A stretch of DNA of 43,088 nucleotides from Gemmatimonadota bacterium (lineage in GTDB: Bacteria; Gemmatimonadota; Gemmatimonadetes; Gemmatimonadales; GWC2-71-9): the NCBI GenBank assembly GCA_022562295.1, contig JADFPO010000019.1, positions 1 through 43,088 of the forward strand, read 5' to 3'. This document shows positions 8,426-15,450 of the stretch, one piece after another. Made by a program: the position numbers and the translations under genes. Each line of letters starts with the position of its first letter. The stretch's first letter is position 1. The notes under the pieces were generated by a model. That model was not told the DNA's origin. It was given only the letters and a program-made list of their open reading frames with translations, and did not search any database.

Positions 8426-9043
8426 CTAGAACCTTCCCTGCCCCCGGTCCGGGGGTCTAGGCACCGGACGGAACGGTGCGTCATCGACCTCCAACACCGT
8501 ATCCTGCGGATTCAGTGGCACCGGAATCGGCGCGCCCTCGGGACCCGGTCGTCCGCCTCCAATGAAAGACCCCAGAGCAACCGACGCCGCGACCATCAGC
8601 GTGAACAGGATTGCTGTCATTACGTTGCGTTTGAAGCTCGGTGTGATGCGGGATCGGAGCTCAATGTTCTCGCGGTTGAGCGATGCCTTCTCCGCGGCCT
8701 TCTCCACAGCCGCCTCGAGGTGGGATAGCTCGATCGGCTTGGTGAGAAAGTTCTCCGCACCGTGGCGCATCGCCTCCACGGCGTTCTCGATTTCGCTGTC
8801 GCCGGTGAGCATGATCACCATCGGCCGCTTCGGACGAAGTTCTTCCAACACGTTGAGGCCGCTGATGTCCGGCATGTGGAGATCCAACACCGTCACGTCC
8901 GGCGACACCCTGTGGAAGGTTTTGATTCCTTCACGGCCGGTGAGGGCCGAGAACGTTTGATACCCCCGACTCTCGAAGTACTTGTTCAGTACCCGAATGA
9001 TGCCTTCGTCATCATCAATGAAGAGGATTCGACGTGCCGTCAT
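8426..9043 (-). CDS. Response regulator receiver with C-terminal membrane helix
   Basis: A 205-residue protein with a canonical receiver domain at residues 1-120: acidic pocket D10-D12, phospho-acceptor Asp54 in VLDLHMP, switch Thr80 and Lys102. This is the type found in NtrC-like regulators. There is no AAA+, DNA-binding or enzymatic output domain. A short charged helix (about 110-130) leads instead to a hydrophobic segment at 142-161 that looks like a transmembrane helix, followed by a Gly/Pro-rich tail of about 44 residues. If the helix inserts, the receiver would be tethered to the membrane. Its ATG overlaps the DUF72 stop (ATGA). No histidine kinase is adjacent. Confidence 0.85.
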   Translation of the reverse strand: MTARRILFIDDDEGIIRVLNKYFESRGYQTFSALTGREGIKTFHRVSPDVTVLDLHMPDISGLNVLEELRPKRPMVIMLTGDSEIENAVEAMRHGAENFLTKPIELSHLEAAVEKAAEKASLNRENIELRSRITPSFKRNVMTAILFTLMVAASVALGSFIGGGRPGPEGAPIPVPLNPQDTVLEVDDAPFRPVPRPPDRGQGRF

Positions 9044-9870
9044 GTTGCGTTTCTAAATGAGAAGAATTGCGTTTGGGTCCTGATCGCCATCGGTTCTACG
9101 AACGCCTGTCCGAGAAGGCGCTGCATAGCTCGTACACTGTGCGGACTGTGGCCCTGGTACTGATTGTTGAAATACCCATACACAGTTTCGGCGCTCTCGG
9201 CAAGCAGCTTTAGCGTGTCCGCCCAGATCGCCAGCTCCGACTCGCAATCCCGCTGCGGATGGGAAAAATTCGTAAACCGCACATCCGAACCCATCCAACG
9301 CACATATGAGAAATCGGCGGTTGGCTCGGCGGCGGCCTCCAGCATTCGTGAGCGTCGTACCCAACGGCCATCTACCAAGGTTAGTGCAACATTGTGGTCG
9401 CGCAACGTTGTGAGCGTTTGCTGGTCCAGCCAGCCCGGGTGTCTGAACTCCACGGCCCACCGGTGGTTGCGGGGCAACCTCGCCACGAAGTTCCGCAGCG
9501 CCAGTCTGGTTTCCGGTGTGGGTACGAAATCTGGCGGTAGCTGCACGAGCATCGGTCCCAACGAGTTTCCGAGCTGGCGCACCCGGTCGACGAACTTGTC
9601 CAAAGTAGCTTGGCAGCCCACCAATCGACGACCGTGCGTTATCTCTTGTGGCACCTTGAGGGAAAAAACAAAATCGCTCGGTACTTTCGCTAACCACCCG
9701 CCGATAATCGGTTCGGCCGGAATCGCATAGAACGTTGCGTCGACCTCGAGCGTAGAGAACATCCTGCCGTACCACTGGAGCATATCCGCCTTGGGCGTGT
9801 CAGGCGGATAGAAGGGCCCCACCCACGCTCGGTAGCTCCAGTTCTGAGTACCAAGGTGAAAGGCCGACAC
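9040..9870 (-). CDS. DUF72 (YecE-like) family protein
   Basis: TIM-barrel protein of the DUF72 family, whose biochemical role is not established. The 276 residues show the family signature at the N-terminus (FHLGTQNWSYRAWVGPFYP, then TLEVDATFYAIP), the conserved FSLKVPQEITH, MLVQLPPDF, WAVEFRHPGWL and the C-terminal YGYFNNQYQGHSP. The start is a GTG that overlaps the stop of the upstream SnoaL-like gene by one base, and its own stop overlaps the response-regulator start. The three genes therefore appear translationally coupled. Confidence 0.92.
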   Translation of the reverse strand: MSAFHLGTQNWSYRAWVGPFYPPDTPKADMLQWYGRMFSTLEVDATFYAIPAEPIIGGWLAKVPSDFVFSLKVPQEITHGRRLVGCQATLDKFVDRVRQLGNSLGPMLVQLPPDFVPTPETRLALRNFVARLPRNHRWAVEFRHPGWLDQQTLTTLRDHNVALTLVDGRWVRRSRMLEAAAEPTADFSYVRWMGSDVRFTNFSHPQRDCESELAIWADTLKLLAESAETVYGYFNNQYQGHSPHSVRAMQRLLGQAFVEPMAIRTQTQFFSFRNAT

Positions 9871-10286
9871 TACGTTTCTGGCGATGCGGTCTTGCGATCC
9901 CAGTACATCCGCATTTCAGAGATTCTCCCCTCCTCCGTCTCGCAGTAGAGGGCCCCGCGGACGTCCATCCACTCGCCACTTCGTCTCCGCCGAAACCGGC
10001 AGCGGAATTCTACGCTGAACCATGGTCCGGCCACGAAGATCTCCCCCGCTTTGAACGCGATCTCCGCCTGCTCCCGGGGGATGTCCTTCCAATATTCCGC
10101 GATCGCATCGCGGCCACGAAGCGGGTTGGCGAACGGGTCTGGCCGAAAAACCGCGTCGTCGGTAAATACCCCAGCCATGCGGTCGCTCTTGCCTTTTTCC
10201 CAGCCCTTTCCGAACTCGTCGATGAGCGCGGCATATTGCCTCTTGGGTTCGAGCGGTCGAGCTTCAGGCTGTGATGTCGCAATCAA
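9870..10286 (-). CDS. SnoaL-like / NTF2-fold protein
   Basis: A 138-residue protein of the NTF2-like superfamily. The sequence follows the nuclear-localised SnoaL-like pattern: a first helix (YAALIDEFGKGWEKG), a strand pair with FTDDAVFRPDPF, the RGRDAIAEYW motif, and a C-terminal sheet ending in RISEMRMYWD. Members include ketosteroid-isomerase-like enzymes and ligand binders, so the activity cannot be named. The start is TTG with GGAG about 7 nt upstream, which supports this unusual start codon. It is the first gene of the coupled SnoaL-DUF72-regulator run and is divergent from the nucleoside hydrolase. Confidence 0.78.
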   Translation of the reverse strand: MIATSQPEARPLEPKRQYAALIDEFGKGWEKGKSDRMAGVFTDDAVFRPDPFANPLRGRDAIAEYWKDIPREQAEIAFKAGEIFVAGPWFSVEFRCRFRRRRSGEWMDVRGALYCETEEGRISEMRMYWDRKTASPET

Positions 10287-10371
10287 GTGCTCTCCTCGGA
10301 GTCACATCTCCAATCAAGCTTAGGACCGTGGCCTCCCCGACGCCAGGCTTCCGGCACCCCGCAGAACGGCC

Positions 10372-11334
10372 GTGAGATGGCCGCGGCGCGTGGTGATCGA
10401 CACGGATCCAGGCATCGACGACGTTGTCGCGCTCGCGCTCGCTGCGCGGTGTCCCGAAATCGAGATCCTGGCCGTCACCACAACTTATGGAAACGCGCCG
10501 CTGACCGTCACAACTCGGAACGCCCGAACGATTCTGCGGCTCAGTGCCCGTAGGGACATCCCCATCTTCCCAGGAGCCGACCGGCCTCGCTCCCGTGCCC
10601 TTGCCACCGCGCCGGAGACGCATGGCGTCTCCGGTGTGGGCTACGCCCCGGTCGATCCTCCCGCACCGATCGTCGTCCCTGCCAGGCCCGCCGTGCTGTG
10701 CGACGTGCTCAATATGGTTTCTCGCCCGGTCACGCTCGTCACGCTCGGTCCCCTCACGAACCTCGCGGCTGCACTCGAGAAGGACGAGGCATTGGTGAGA
10801 CGGCGCGTCGCCCAGCACATCGGCATGTTCGGTAGCCTCCGCGAGCGAGGAAACACCAACCGATGGGCCGATTTCAACGCATGGTCCGACCCCGAGGCAG
10901 CAGACATGGTGGTGCGCTGCCAGCTCCCTACACACATGGTTGGACTCGACGTCACCAGACAGATGACCGTATCGTCGAGTGAAGTGGACGACATCGGTCA
11001 ATCGTCGAGCAAGTTGGCGCGTTGGCTGGCAAGCGCGATGCGGTTCTATGTGGAATTCCACCGCAGTCAAGAGCGGCTCGACGGGTGCGTGATCAACGAC
11101 GTGCTGACGATCGGGGAGTTGATTGCTCCCGGCATGCTGCGCTTCGAGAAGGTCCCGATTCGCGTCGACCTTGACGAAGGCGAGCATCGCGGTCATACAA
11201 GGGGGGGCCCGGGAGAGTCCTCCCGTCCGCTCCAGGTGGCGACCGACGTGGATGTGTACGCGATGCGCCACCTACTGACGCGCGTGTTTGGCCGAAGCTG
11301 GTTCGAGCGATTTCACCAGGAGGATCTAGCATGA
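10372..11334 (+). CDS. Inosine-uridine preferring nucleoside hydrolase family protein
   Basis: Predicted ribonucleoside N-glycosidase. The calcium-binding signature DTDPGIDD lies close to the N-terminus (residues about 10-17), followed by VTTTYGN and LGPLTNLAAAL, all conserved in IU-nucleoside hydrolases. The length of 320 residues is normal. The start is GTG (VRWPRRVVIDTDPG). It overlaps the downstream dehydrogenase by 4 nt (ATGA), so both are made from one transcript. The base preference cannot be deduced. The 85-nt divergent gap to the SnoaL-like gene should hold both promoters. Confidence 0.92.
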   Translation: MRWPRRVVIDTDPGIDDVVALALAARCPEIEILAVTTTYGNAPLTVTTRNARTILRLSARRDIPIFPGADRPRSRALATAPETHGVSGVGYAPVDPPAPIVVPARPAVLCDVLNMVSRPVTLVTLGPLTNLAAALEKDEALVRRRVAQHIGMFGSLRERGNTNRWADFNAWSDPEAADMVVRCQLPTHMVGLDVTRQMTVSSSEVDDIGQSSSKLARWLASAMRFYVEFHRSQERLDGCVINDVLTIGELIAPGMLRFEKVPIRVDLDEGEHRGHTRGGPGESSRPLQVATDVDVYAMRHLLTRVFGRSWFERFHQEDLA

Positions 11335-12278
11335 GCGATGCACAGGTCCGAGTCGCGGTAGTCGGGACCGGCGACATCGGCCGCGGCTGGGCGGCGTTAA
11401 TCGTGGCAGCGGGGTGGCCGGTTGCACTCTACGACAGCAGCGAGTCTGCCCTCGACGGAGCCCCCGCCGAGATCGCCGCCCGAGCCCGGGCGTTGGTCGA
11501 TTTACACCGAGCGGATGCCGCGACCGTAGAAAACGGCATCCGGCAATTGACGCTCGGCCGGAGTCTCCTGCAGGCATGTCGCGACGCACAGTGGATCATC
11601 GAGGCCACACCCGAGGACCTCGGCGCGAAGCAAAAATTGATCCAGTCGTTCGAGAGCGTCGCACCGGACGCCCGGGTCGTGTCCAGTTCGTCCACGGCGG
11701 TCACCACCAAGGACCTCGTGGCCCGCGCGGTGCGGCAAGACCGCTGCATGATCGTTCATCCGCTCAATCCTCCGGAGCTGATTCCGCTCGTCGAGGTGGT
11801 GCCCGGACCCGCCACCGACGGCACACTGACCGAGCTCATGAAGGGATGGCTCCGCGCACTCGGTCGCATTCCGGTGGTGGTCAAGAAACCCGTGCTCGGC
11901 AACGTGGTCGGCAGGATCTCAGCAGCCATGTGGCGTGAGGCCATCGATCTGGTCCTCAACGGAGTGATCGATGTAGACGACCTCGACCGTGCGGTCTCTC
12001 TCGGCCCGGCCCTCGGATGGGCGGCCGCCGGACCGCATCTCACCTACCATCTAGCGGCGGGCGACGGCGGCGTCAGAGTTTTCTTCCAGCAGCTGCTGCA
12101 TACGTTCGAAAATATTTGGGCCGATCTCGCCGATTGGAAGCAACTCGATCCCGATCAGCAGCACGCATTGATTCACGACGTCGAGCGCGCTTACGAAGGG
12201 AAGCTTTCGATGATTCGGGGAGCGCGGGATCGCCGACTCGCGGCGATTCTGAAAGGACTCGAAGATGCACGTGGCTGA
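11331..12278 (+). CDS. 3-hydroxyacyl-CoA dehydrogenase family (lambda-crystallin / L-gulonate dehydrogenase-like)
   Basis: NAD-dependent dehydrogenase. The N-terminal Rossmann motif is VAVVGTGDIGRGWA (residues 7-20). The region from IIEATPEDLGAKQKL through SSSSTAV and IVHPLNPPELIPLVEVVPG is the 3HCDH signature with the catalytic His in VHPLNP. The C-terminal domain includes VVKKPVLGNVVGRI and a DDLDRAVSLGPALGWA stretch like that of lambda-crystallin and L-gulonate 3-dehydrogenase. At 315 residues it is a stand-alone enzyme without a hydratase domain. It is coupled to the nucleoside hydrolase (ATGA), which may hint at a sugar or nucleoside catabolic role rather than fatty-acid oxidation. Confidence 0.88.
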   Translation: MSDAQVRVAVVGTGDIGRGWAALIVAAGWPVALYDSSESALDGAPAEIAARARALVDLHRADAATVENGIRQLTLGRSLLQACRDAQWIIEATPEDLGAKQKLIQSFESVAPDARVVSSSSTAVTTKDLVARAVRQDRCMIVHPLNPPELIPLVEVVPGPATDGTLTELMKGWLRALGRIPVVVKKPVLGNVVGRISAAMWREAIDLVLNGVIDVDDLDRAVSLGPALGWAAAGPHLTYHLAAGDGGVRVFFQQLLHTFENIWADLADWKQLDPDQQHALIHDVERAYEGKLSMIRGARDRRLAAILKGLEDARG

Positions 12279-12324
12279 CGGCGAGGCGCCCTGACCACGA
12301 TGACGCTTCCCACCCAAGCAACGC

Positions 12325-13023
12325 TCAGGGGAGGGTGGGTTCCTCTAGTTGTTCGCACTGCAGCGAACTCGCCAGCGCGAACCCGATCACCTCTTTCCGG
12401 TCGCCATCCAACTCGATAGTGACCGGCCCGTTGAATGGCTGCCGATCCAGTACCCGGAACTCGGCGCCAGGCCGCAGACCCAACGAAGCGATGAAGCGCA
12501 GCCTCTCCGGATCCGCGTCACCGATCATTCGAAACCGTCCTGCGTGGCCCACTTCGATCTCGGTCATCGGTAGGTACCGCGTCGGGTCGATCGTGCCGGC
12601 GGCCGATGGGATGGGCGCGCCGTGGGGATCGTGAGTGGGGTTGCCCAACTTCACAGCCATCCGCTCGACCAGGTCGTCCGACACCGCGTGCTCCAATCGC
12701 TCCGCTTCTCGGTCCACGTCGTCCCAGTCGTATCCGAGGTGTCCAATGAGATAGGATTCCAGGATCCGGTGGCGCCGGAGCATTCGCAGGGCCTGTCGCC
12801 GCCCTGCCTCGGTGAGTTCGACACCTCGGTACGGGACGTGCGTCACCAACTCGGCGTCGGCCAAGCGCTTCACCATGCCGCTCACCGACGGCGGCGCGAT
12901 CGCAAGGGCGTCCGCGATGGCGCTCGTCTGCGCCGATCCAGACTCCAACTCCAGCTTGTAGATGACCTTCAGATAATCCTCGATCGAACGCGACAGGCTC
13001 GGACGGTCCACCGAGTTGGGCAT
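12325..13023 (-). CDS. DtxR/MntR-family metal-dependent repressor
   Basis: Metal-sensing transcription repressor. An N-terminal winged helix spans SIEDYLKVIYKLE through SVSGMVKRLADAELV (residues 10-60). A dimerisation and metal-binding domain follows, with RRHRILESYLI, DWDDVDREAERLEHAVSD and the HDPHGAPIPS motif that supplies His/Asp ligands. A C-terminal FeoA/SH3-like domain completes the 232-residue protein. This layout fits DtxR, IdeR and long MntR proteins; iron versus manganese cannot be decided. Its own promoter carries a 20-bp inverted repeat overlapping the -10, so autorepression is likely. No metal transporter lies beside it in this window. Confidence 0.92.
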   Translation of the reverse strand: MPNSVDRPSLSRSIEDYLKVIYKLELESGSAQTSAIADALAIAPPSVSGMVKRLADAELVTHVPYRGVELTEAGRRQALRMLRRHRILESYLIGHLGYDWDDVDREAERLEHAVSDDLVERMAVKLGNPTHDPHGAPIPSAAGTIDPTRYLPMTEIEVGHAGRFRMIGDADPERLRFIASLGLRPGAEFRVLDRQPFNGPVTIELDGDRKEVIGFALASSLQCEQLEEPTLP

Positions 13024-13056
13024 AGATGAAACTCGCTCTTAACGAGGAAAAAACTA

Positions 13057-13076
13057 AATTTATGCCAGCCTAAATT
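13057..13076 (-). promoter_or_regulatory. Putative DtxR-type operator of the repressor gene
   Basis: AATTTATGCCAGCCTAAATT has 9-nt arms that match at 8 of 9 positions around a 2-nt centre. Read on the minus strand it contains TTTAGGC..GCATAAA, similar to the TTAGG..CCTAA half-sites of DtxR/IdeR boxes. It lies 34-53 nt upstream of the repressor start and overlaps the predicted -10. Confidence 0.6.
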
Positions 13077-13100
13077 AGCCCTTGTCGCAATGAAAAACAA
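13072..13100 (-). promoter_or_regulatory. Sigma-70-like promoter of the DtxR-family gene
   Basis: On the minus strand, TTGTTT (13100-13095) and TAATTT (13077-13072) are separated by exactly 17 nt. The -10 is shared with the inverted repeat described above. A transcript starting near 13065 would have a leader of about 42 nt with AAGAGCGAG as a possible ribosome-binding region. Confidence 0.5.
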
Positions 13101-13103
13101 GCA

Positions 13104-13673
13104 TTACGGCTTCATTCCAAGCAGAGTTGCTACGATGCGGTACGTGATTCCCCAAACCACCCGCTCGCCCAACACGAACGCGTCCACCTTGCGTTTCTCC
13201 TGCCGGATCACGACCTCCGCCGGTCGGCGGCGCTGTTGCAACTCGAGAAGCGAGACCCACAGGTGAGCCGCCACCTCGCGGGTCGGGATGACGGCCGGCC
13301 TGAATTCCAAGCCGAACACGAACGGCCGCACGACGATCTCAGGGAGCACCTTGATGTTCGGGAAAAGGTCGTCCAGTTCGCCGAGCAGGGAGTTGGGTGG
13401 AAGCTCTATGCCGGTTTCCTCCCGGGTTTCTCTCCTGGCGGTGTCGAGTAGGCCCTCGTCGGTTTCTTCCCGCCGACCTCCGGGCAGCGCCATTTGCCCC
13501 GACCAGGGGTCTCCGGAACGCTCCGCCCGCTCTATGAGCAGCAGTTCCAGTTCTTCTCCGGCGCCGGGCGCCAGTATCAACGCGACAGCCGCCTCCCGCG
13601 CATCCGGCCGATGAACGCGCTGCGGGGGCTGGGCACGCAGTCGCACCTTGATGACATCGAAGGGAGCGGTCAT
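13104..13673 (-). CDS. Nudix hydrolase, CoA pyrophosphatase (NudL)-like
   Basis: Pyrophosphohydrolase of the Nudix superfamily. The 189 residues contain LLLIERAERSG, then the CoA-ase-type lead-in WSGQMALPGGR, and a Nudix box ending RRETREETGIEL (residues about 65-90), followed by LGELDDLFP. The GQMALPGG lead-in is typical of NudL/CoA diphosphatases, which cleave CoA to phosphopantetheine and 3',5'-ADP. The box spacing departs slightly from the classical G-x5-E pattern, as is common in that subgroup. The gene ends just before the promoter of the DtxR-type repressor on the same strand, so some read-through is possible. Confidence 0.85.
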   Translation of the reverse strand: MTAPFDVIKVRLRAQPPQRVHRPDAREAAVALILAPGAGEELELLLIERAERSGDPWSGQMALPGGRREETDEGLLDTARRETREETGIELPPNSLLGELDDLFPNIKVLPEIVVRPFVFGLEFRPAVIPTREVAAHLWVSLLELQQRRRPAEVVIRQEKRKVDAFVLGERVVWGITYRIVATLLGMKP

Positions 13674-13733
13674 GCGTCACCGATTTGGAACGCGGCTTGT
13701 CGAGATATTGCAGCAGACGTAGGCACCGGACTT

Positions 13734-13937
13734 ATGTATATTTGGTTGCGGTCGTTAAGGGTGCCTGATTCGAGAGCGGAGGGACCTATCTGGAATAAGT
13801 TAGCTGTTGGAGTGCTGGCTGTCGCCGTGATCGCCGCTGCTCGTGCCTGGCTCGGCCGGGAACGACTGCCGGAACTTCCGCTAGCCGAGAAGGACAAGCC
13901 AAACGAAATCGAGGAGTTGTACGCGGCCGGCCTCTAG
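13734..13937 (+). CDS. Small single-TM protein, hypothetical
   Basis: A 67-codon reading frame fills most of the space between the Nudix gene and the alpha/beta hydrolase. It codes for a short basic N-terminus, one hydrophobic helix (KLAVGVLAVAVIAAARAWL) and a charged tail with KDKPNEIEELYAAGL, which looks like a genuine small membrane protein. The ORF track joins it to an upstream in-frame stretch that is antisense to the Nudix gene; I discard that part. The start is uncertain: ATG 13734 lacks a good Shine-Dalgarno, and a GGAGGG sits further downstream in the frame. No family is recognised. Confidence 0.5.
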   Translation: MYIWLRSLRVPDSRAEGPIWNKLAVGVLAVAVIAAARAWLGRERLPELPLAEKDKPNEIEELYAAGL

Positions 13938-13971
13938 CCACAAGTGAGAGCGGCCCGGCTCGGTTCGCTCC

Positions 13972-14823
13972 TCATATCAAGTACCTGGAAAACCAAGCCA
14001 CCGTTTCTCCCATCGCTAACTTCAGTTCCGGAGTCAACCCGGCCCACGGGTGCTTGCTCCCCATCGTGTGGGTGCCTCCACTCACGACCCTCATCACCAC
14101 GTCCGGGCCGCCGGCCGCGTCACGCAGAGCCTCCGCCTCGGCGATCGGCACCGTCTCATCGGCCTCCCCATGAAGAATGAGCCACGGAACGCTGACGCTA
14201 CCGGCGGCAGCCATCAGATCGAGCCGCTCGGAGCCGTGGGCGTCGATGTCGTCGAGCAAGTCGGTGTACAGTGGCAGCACATCACCGGTACGGGCGTTCA
14301 CGATGTCGATCTTCCCGTCGCGTCTCCACTCGGCGATGGTTGCCTCGGGCCACCGATGCGTGCGGCCAATCGCCGCCCATGTAACCAGGGCCTCTACGCG
14401 AGACGCGCCGCCGGTGTGAATGACGGCCATGCCGCCTCCACGACTGTGCCCGAACAATCCGAGTTTCGTTGGCACTGCCAACCCCTCAACGAGCGTCCCC
14501 CCGAGCAACGCGTCGCACACGGTCTGAATGTCCGTCAGATCGTTGGAGAACGTTGCGTGACCGAACCGCTCGGGCTCCGAGAAACTCTGTCCGTCAGGTC
14601 CGACTCCGCTCCCGCTGAAGTTGAACGACACGGCGGTGAACCCCGCCTTCGCCAATCTGTCCGCAAGGTGCGGAAAGAAACCCCAATCCTTGAATCCCTT
14701 GAAGCCGTGGCAGATGACCACGGCCGGCCTCCCACGGCCTCCTTCCGCGGCCCTAGCGTCCCCACGGAGCGGGCCACCGTCGGCGCCGCGGAGTTCAAAG
14801 GTGGTGGTGATTACGGTTGCCAT
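13972..14823 (-). CDS. Alpha/beta hydrolase (dienelactone hydrolase-like), cytoplasmic
   Basis: Serine hydrolase of 283 residues with the alpha/beta-hydrolase fold. The oxyanion region is VICHGFKGFKDW, the nucleophile elbow is GHSRGG, the acid is in LHGEADETVP, and the catalytic His is in GTHTMG. The first strand region and the FKGFKDWGFFPHLADRLA stretch recall the YfhR/OsmC-associated hydrolases. No signal peptide is present. GGAGGAGG lies about 13 nt before the ATG, supporting this start. It is transcribed away from the RsbRD_N-like gene. The substrate is unknown. Confidence 0.85.
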   Translation of the reverse strand: MATVITTTFELRGADGGPLRGDARAAEGGRGRPAVVICHGFKGFKDWGFFPHLADRLAKAGFTAVSFNFSGSGVGPDGQSFSEPERFGHATFSNDLTDIQTVCDALLGGTLVEGLAVPTKLGLFGHSRGGGMAVIHTGGASRVEALVTWAAIGRTHRWPEATIAEWRRDGKIDIVNARTGDVLPLYTDLLDDIDAHGSERLDLMAAAGSVSVPWLILHGEADETVPIAEAEALRDAAGGPDVVMRVVSGGTHTMGSKHPWAGLTPELKLAMGETVAWFSRYLI

Positions 14824-14891
14824 GTGGTTTCTTTAACCTCCTCCGATGGGGCTCCGCGACCTTCGCCGGCAGGACCTCCAGTGAAACTTCT

Positions 14892-15449
14892 ATGAAAACC
14901 TCCGCACCCGCGCTCGCTGCAGTCGGTCGAATCTTGGCGGCGGGCCGCGACAAGATTCAGGCGGAGTGGGTGGACTGGATCGTCAGTCGGCTCAGCTCGG
15001 TCCAACATCCTAGGCGTGAGACCATCGAGCGCCAGGTCGCGCTCTTACTGGATCTTCTCCTCCAGATGACCGGCCCATTGCGCCGCGAGTCCACCGAGTT
15101 GTGGCTCAACGCGTCGGAATGGTATGGACAGACGGCGGCCCAGCGCGGCTTGGCGGCGGGCGAAATCGTCGAGGAATTCCAATACCTTCGCGAGCTGCTG
15201 ATCCGGCACCTCTCGGAGCTGGTGGCCGCCCTACCCGCCCGGCAATCGATGGCCGGCGTGCTGCGCCTCAACCGATTCTTGGACATGGGCGTATCGCACG
15301 CTGTTGTCGGATATACGGATGCGCTGGTGGAGTCGTTGCTCGAACGGCAGGGCATTCCGGTCGGAGCAACGGAAACCGACGACACCGTTATCGAAGAGCG
15401 ACTAGACCAATTCGAGCACGATCTCGCAGAGCTCAAATCCCGAGCATGA
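14892..15449 (+). CDS. RsbRD_N-like helical sensory domain protein
   Basis: A 185-residue, largely helical protein made of what looks like a single RsbRD N-terminal-type domain. The pattern includes IQAEWVDWIVSRL near residue 20, an amphipathic middle, EFQYLRELLIRHL and a C-terminal acidic helix (ERLDQFEHDLAELKSRA). In known proteins this globin-like domain precedes STAS, kinase or other output modules; here none follows. The ATG at 14892 is preferred over the ORF-track opening because the upstream codons overlap the divergent hydrolase promoter region. The stop lies 1 nt before the symporter ATG, so the two are coupled, which suggests a role linked to the transporter. Confidence 0.65.
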   Translation: MKTSAPALAAVGRILAAGRDKIQAEWVDWIVSRLSSVQHPRRETIERQVALLLDLLLQMTGPLRRESTELWLNASEWYGQTAAQRGLAAGEIVEEFQYLRELLIRHLSELVAALPARQSMAGVLRLNRFLDMGVSHAVVGYTDALVESLLERQGIPVGATETDDTVIEERLDQFEHDLAELKSRA

Positions 15450-15450
15450 C

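Noticed and set aside
10264-11271. 335-aa minus-strand ORF
   Set aside because: Antisense shadow of the nucleoside hydrolase; composition typical of a GC-rich complementary frame.
13494-13733. Upstream part of the 147-aa plus-strand ORF
   Set aside because: It is antisense to the Nudix gene; only the part from 13734 has membrane-protein character.
14050-14895. 281-aa plus-strand ORF
   Set aside because: Antisense to the alpha/beta hydrolase with GHSRGG and other catalytic motifs.
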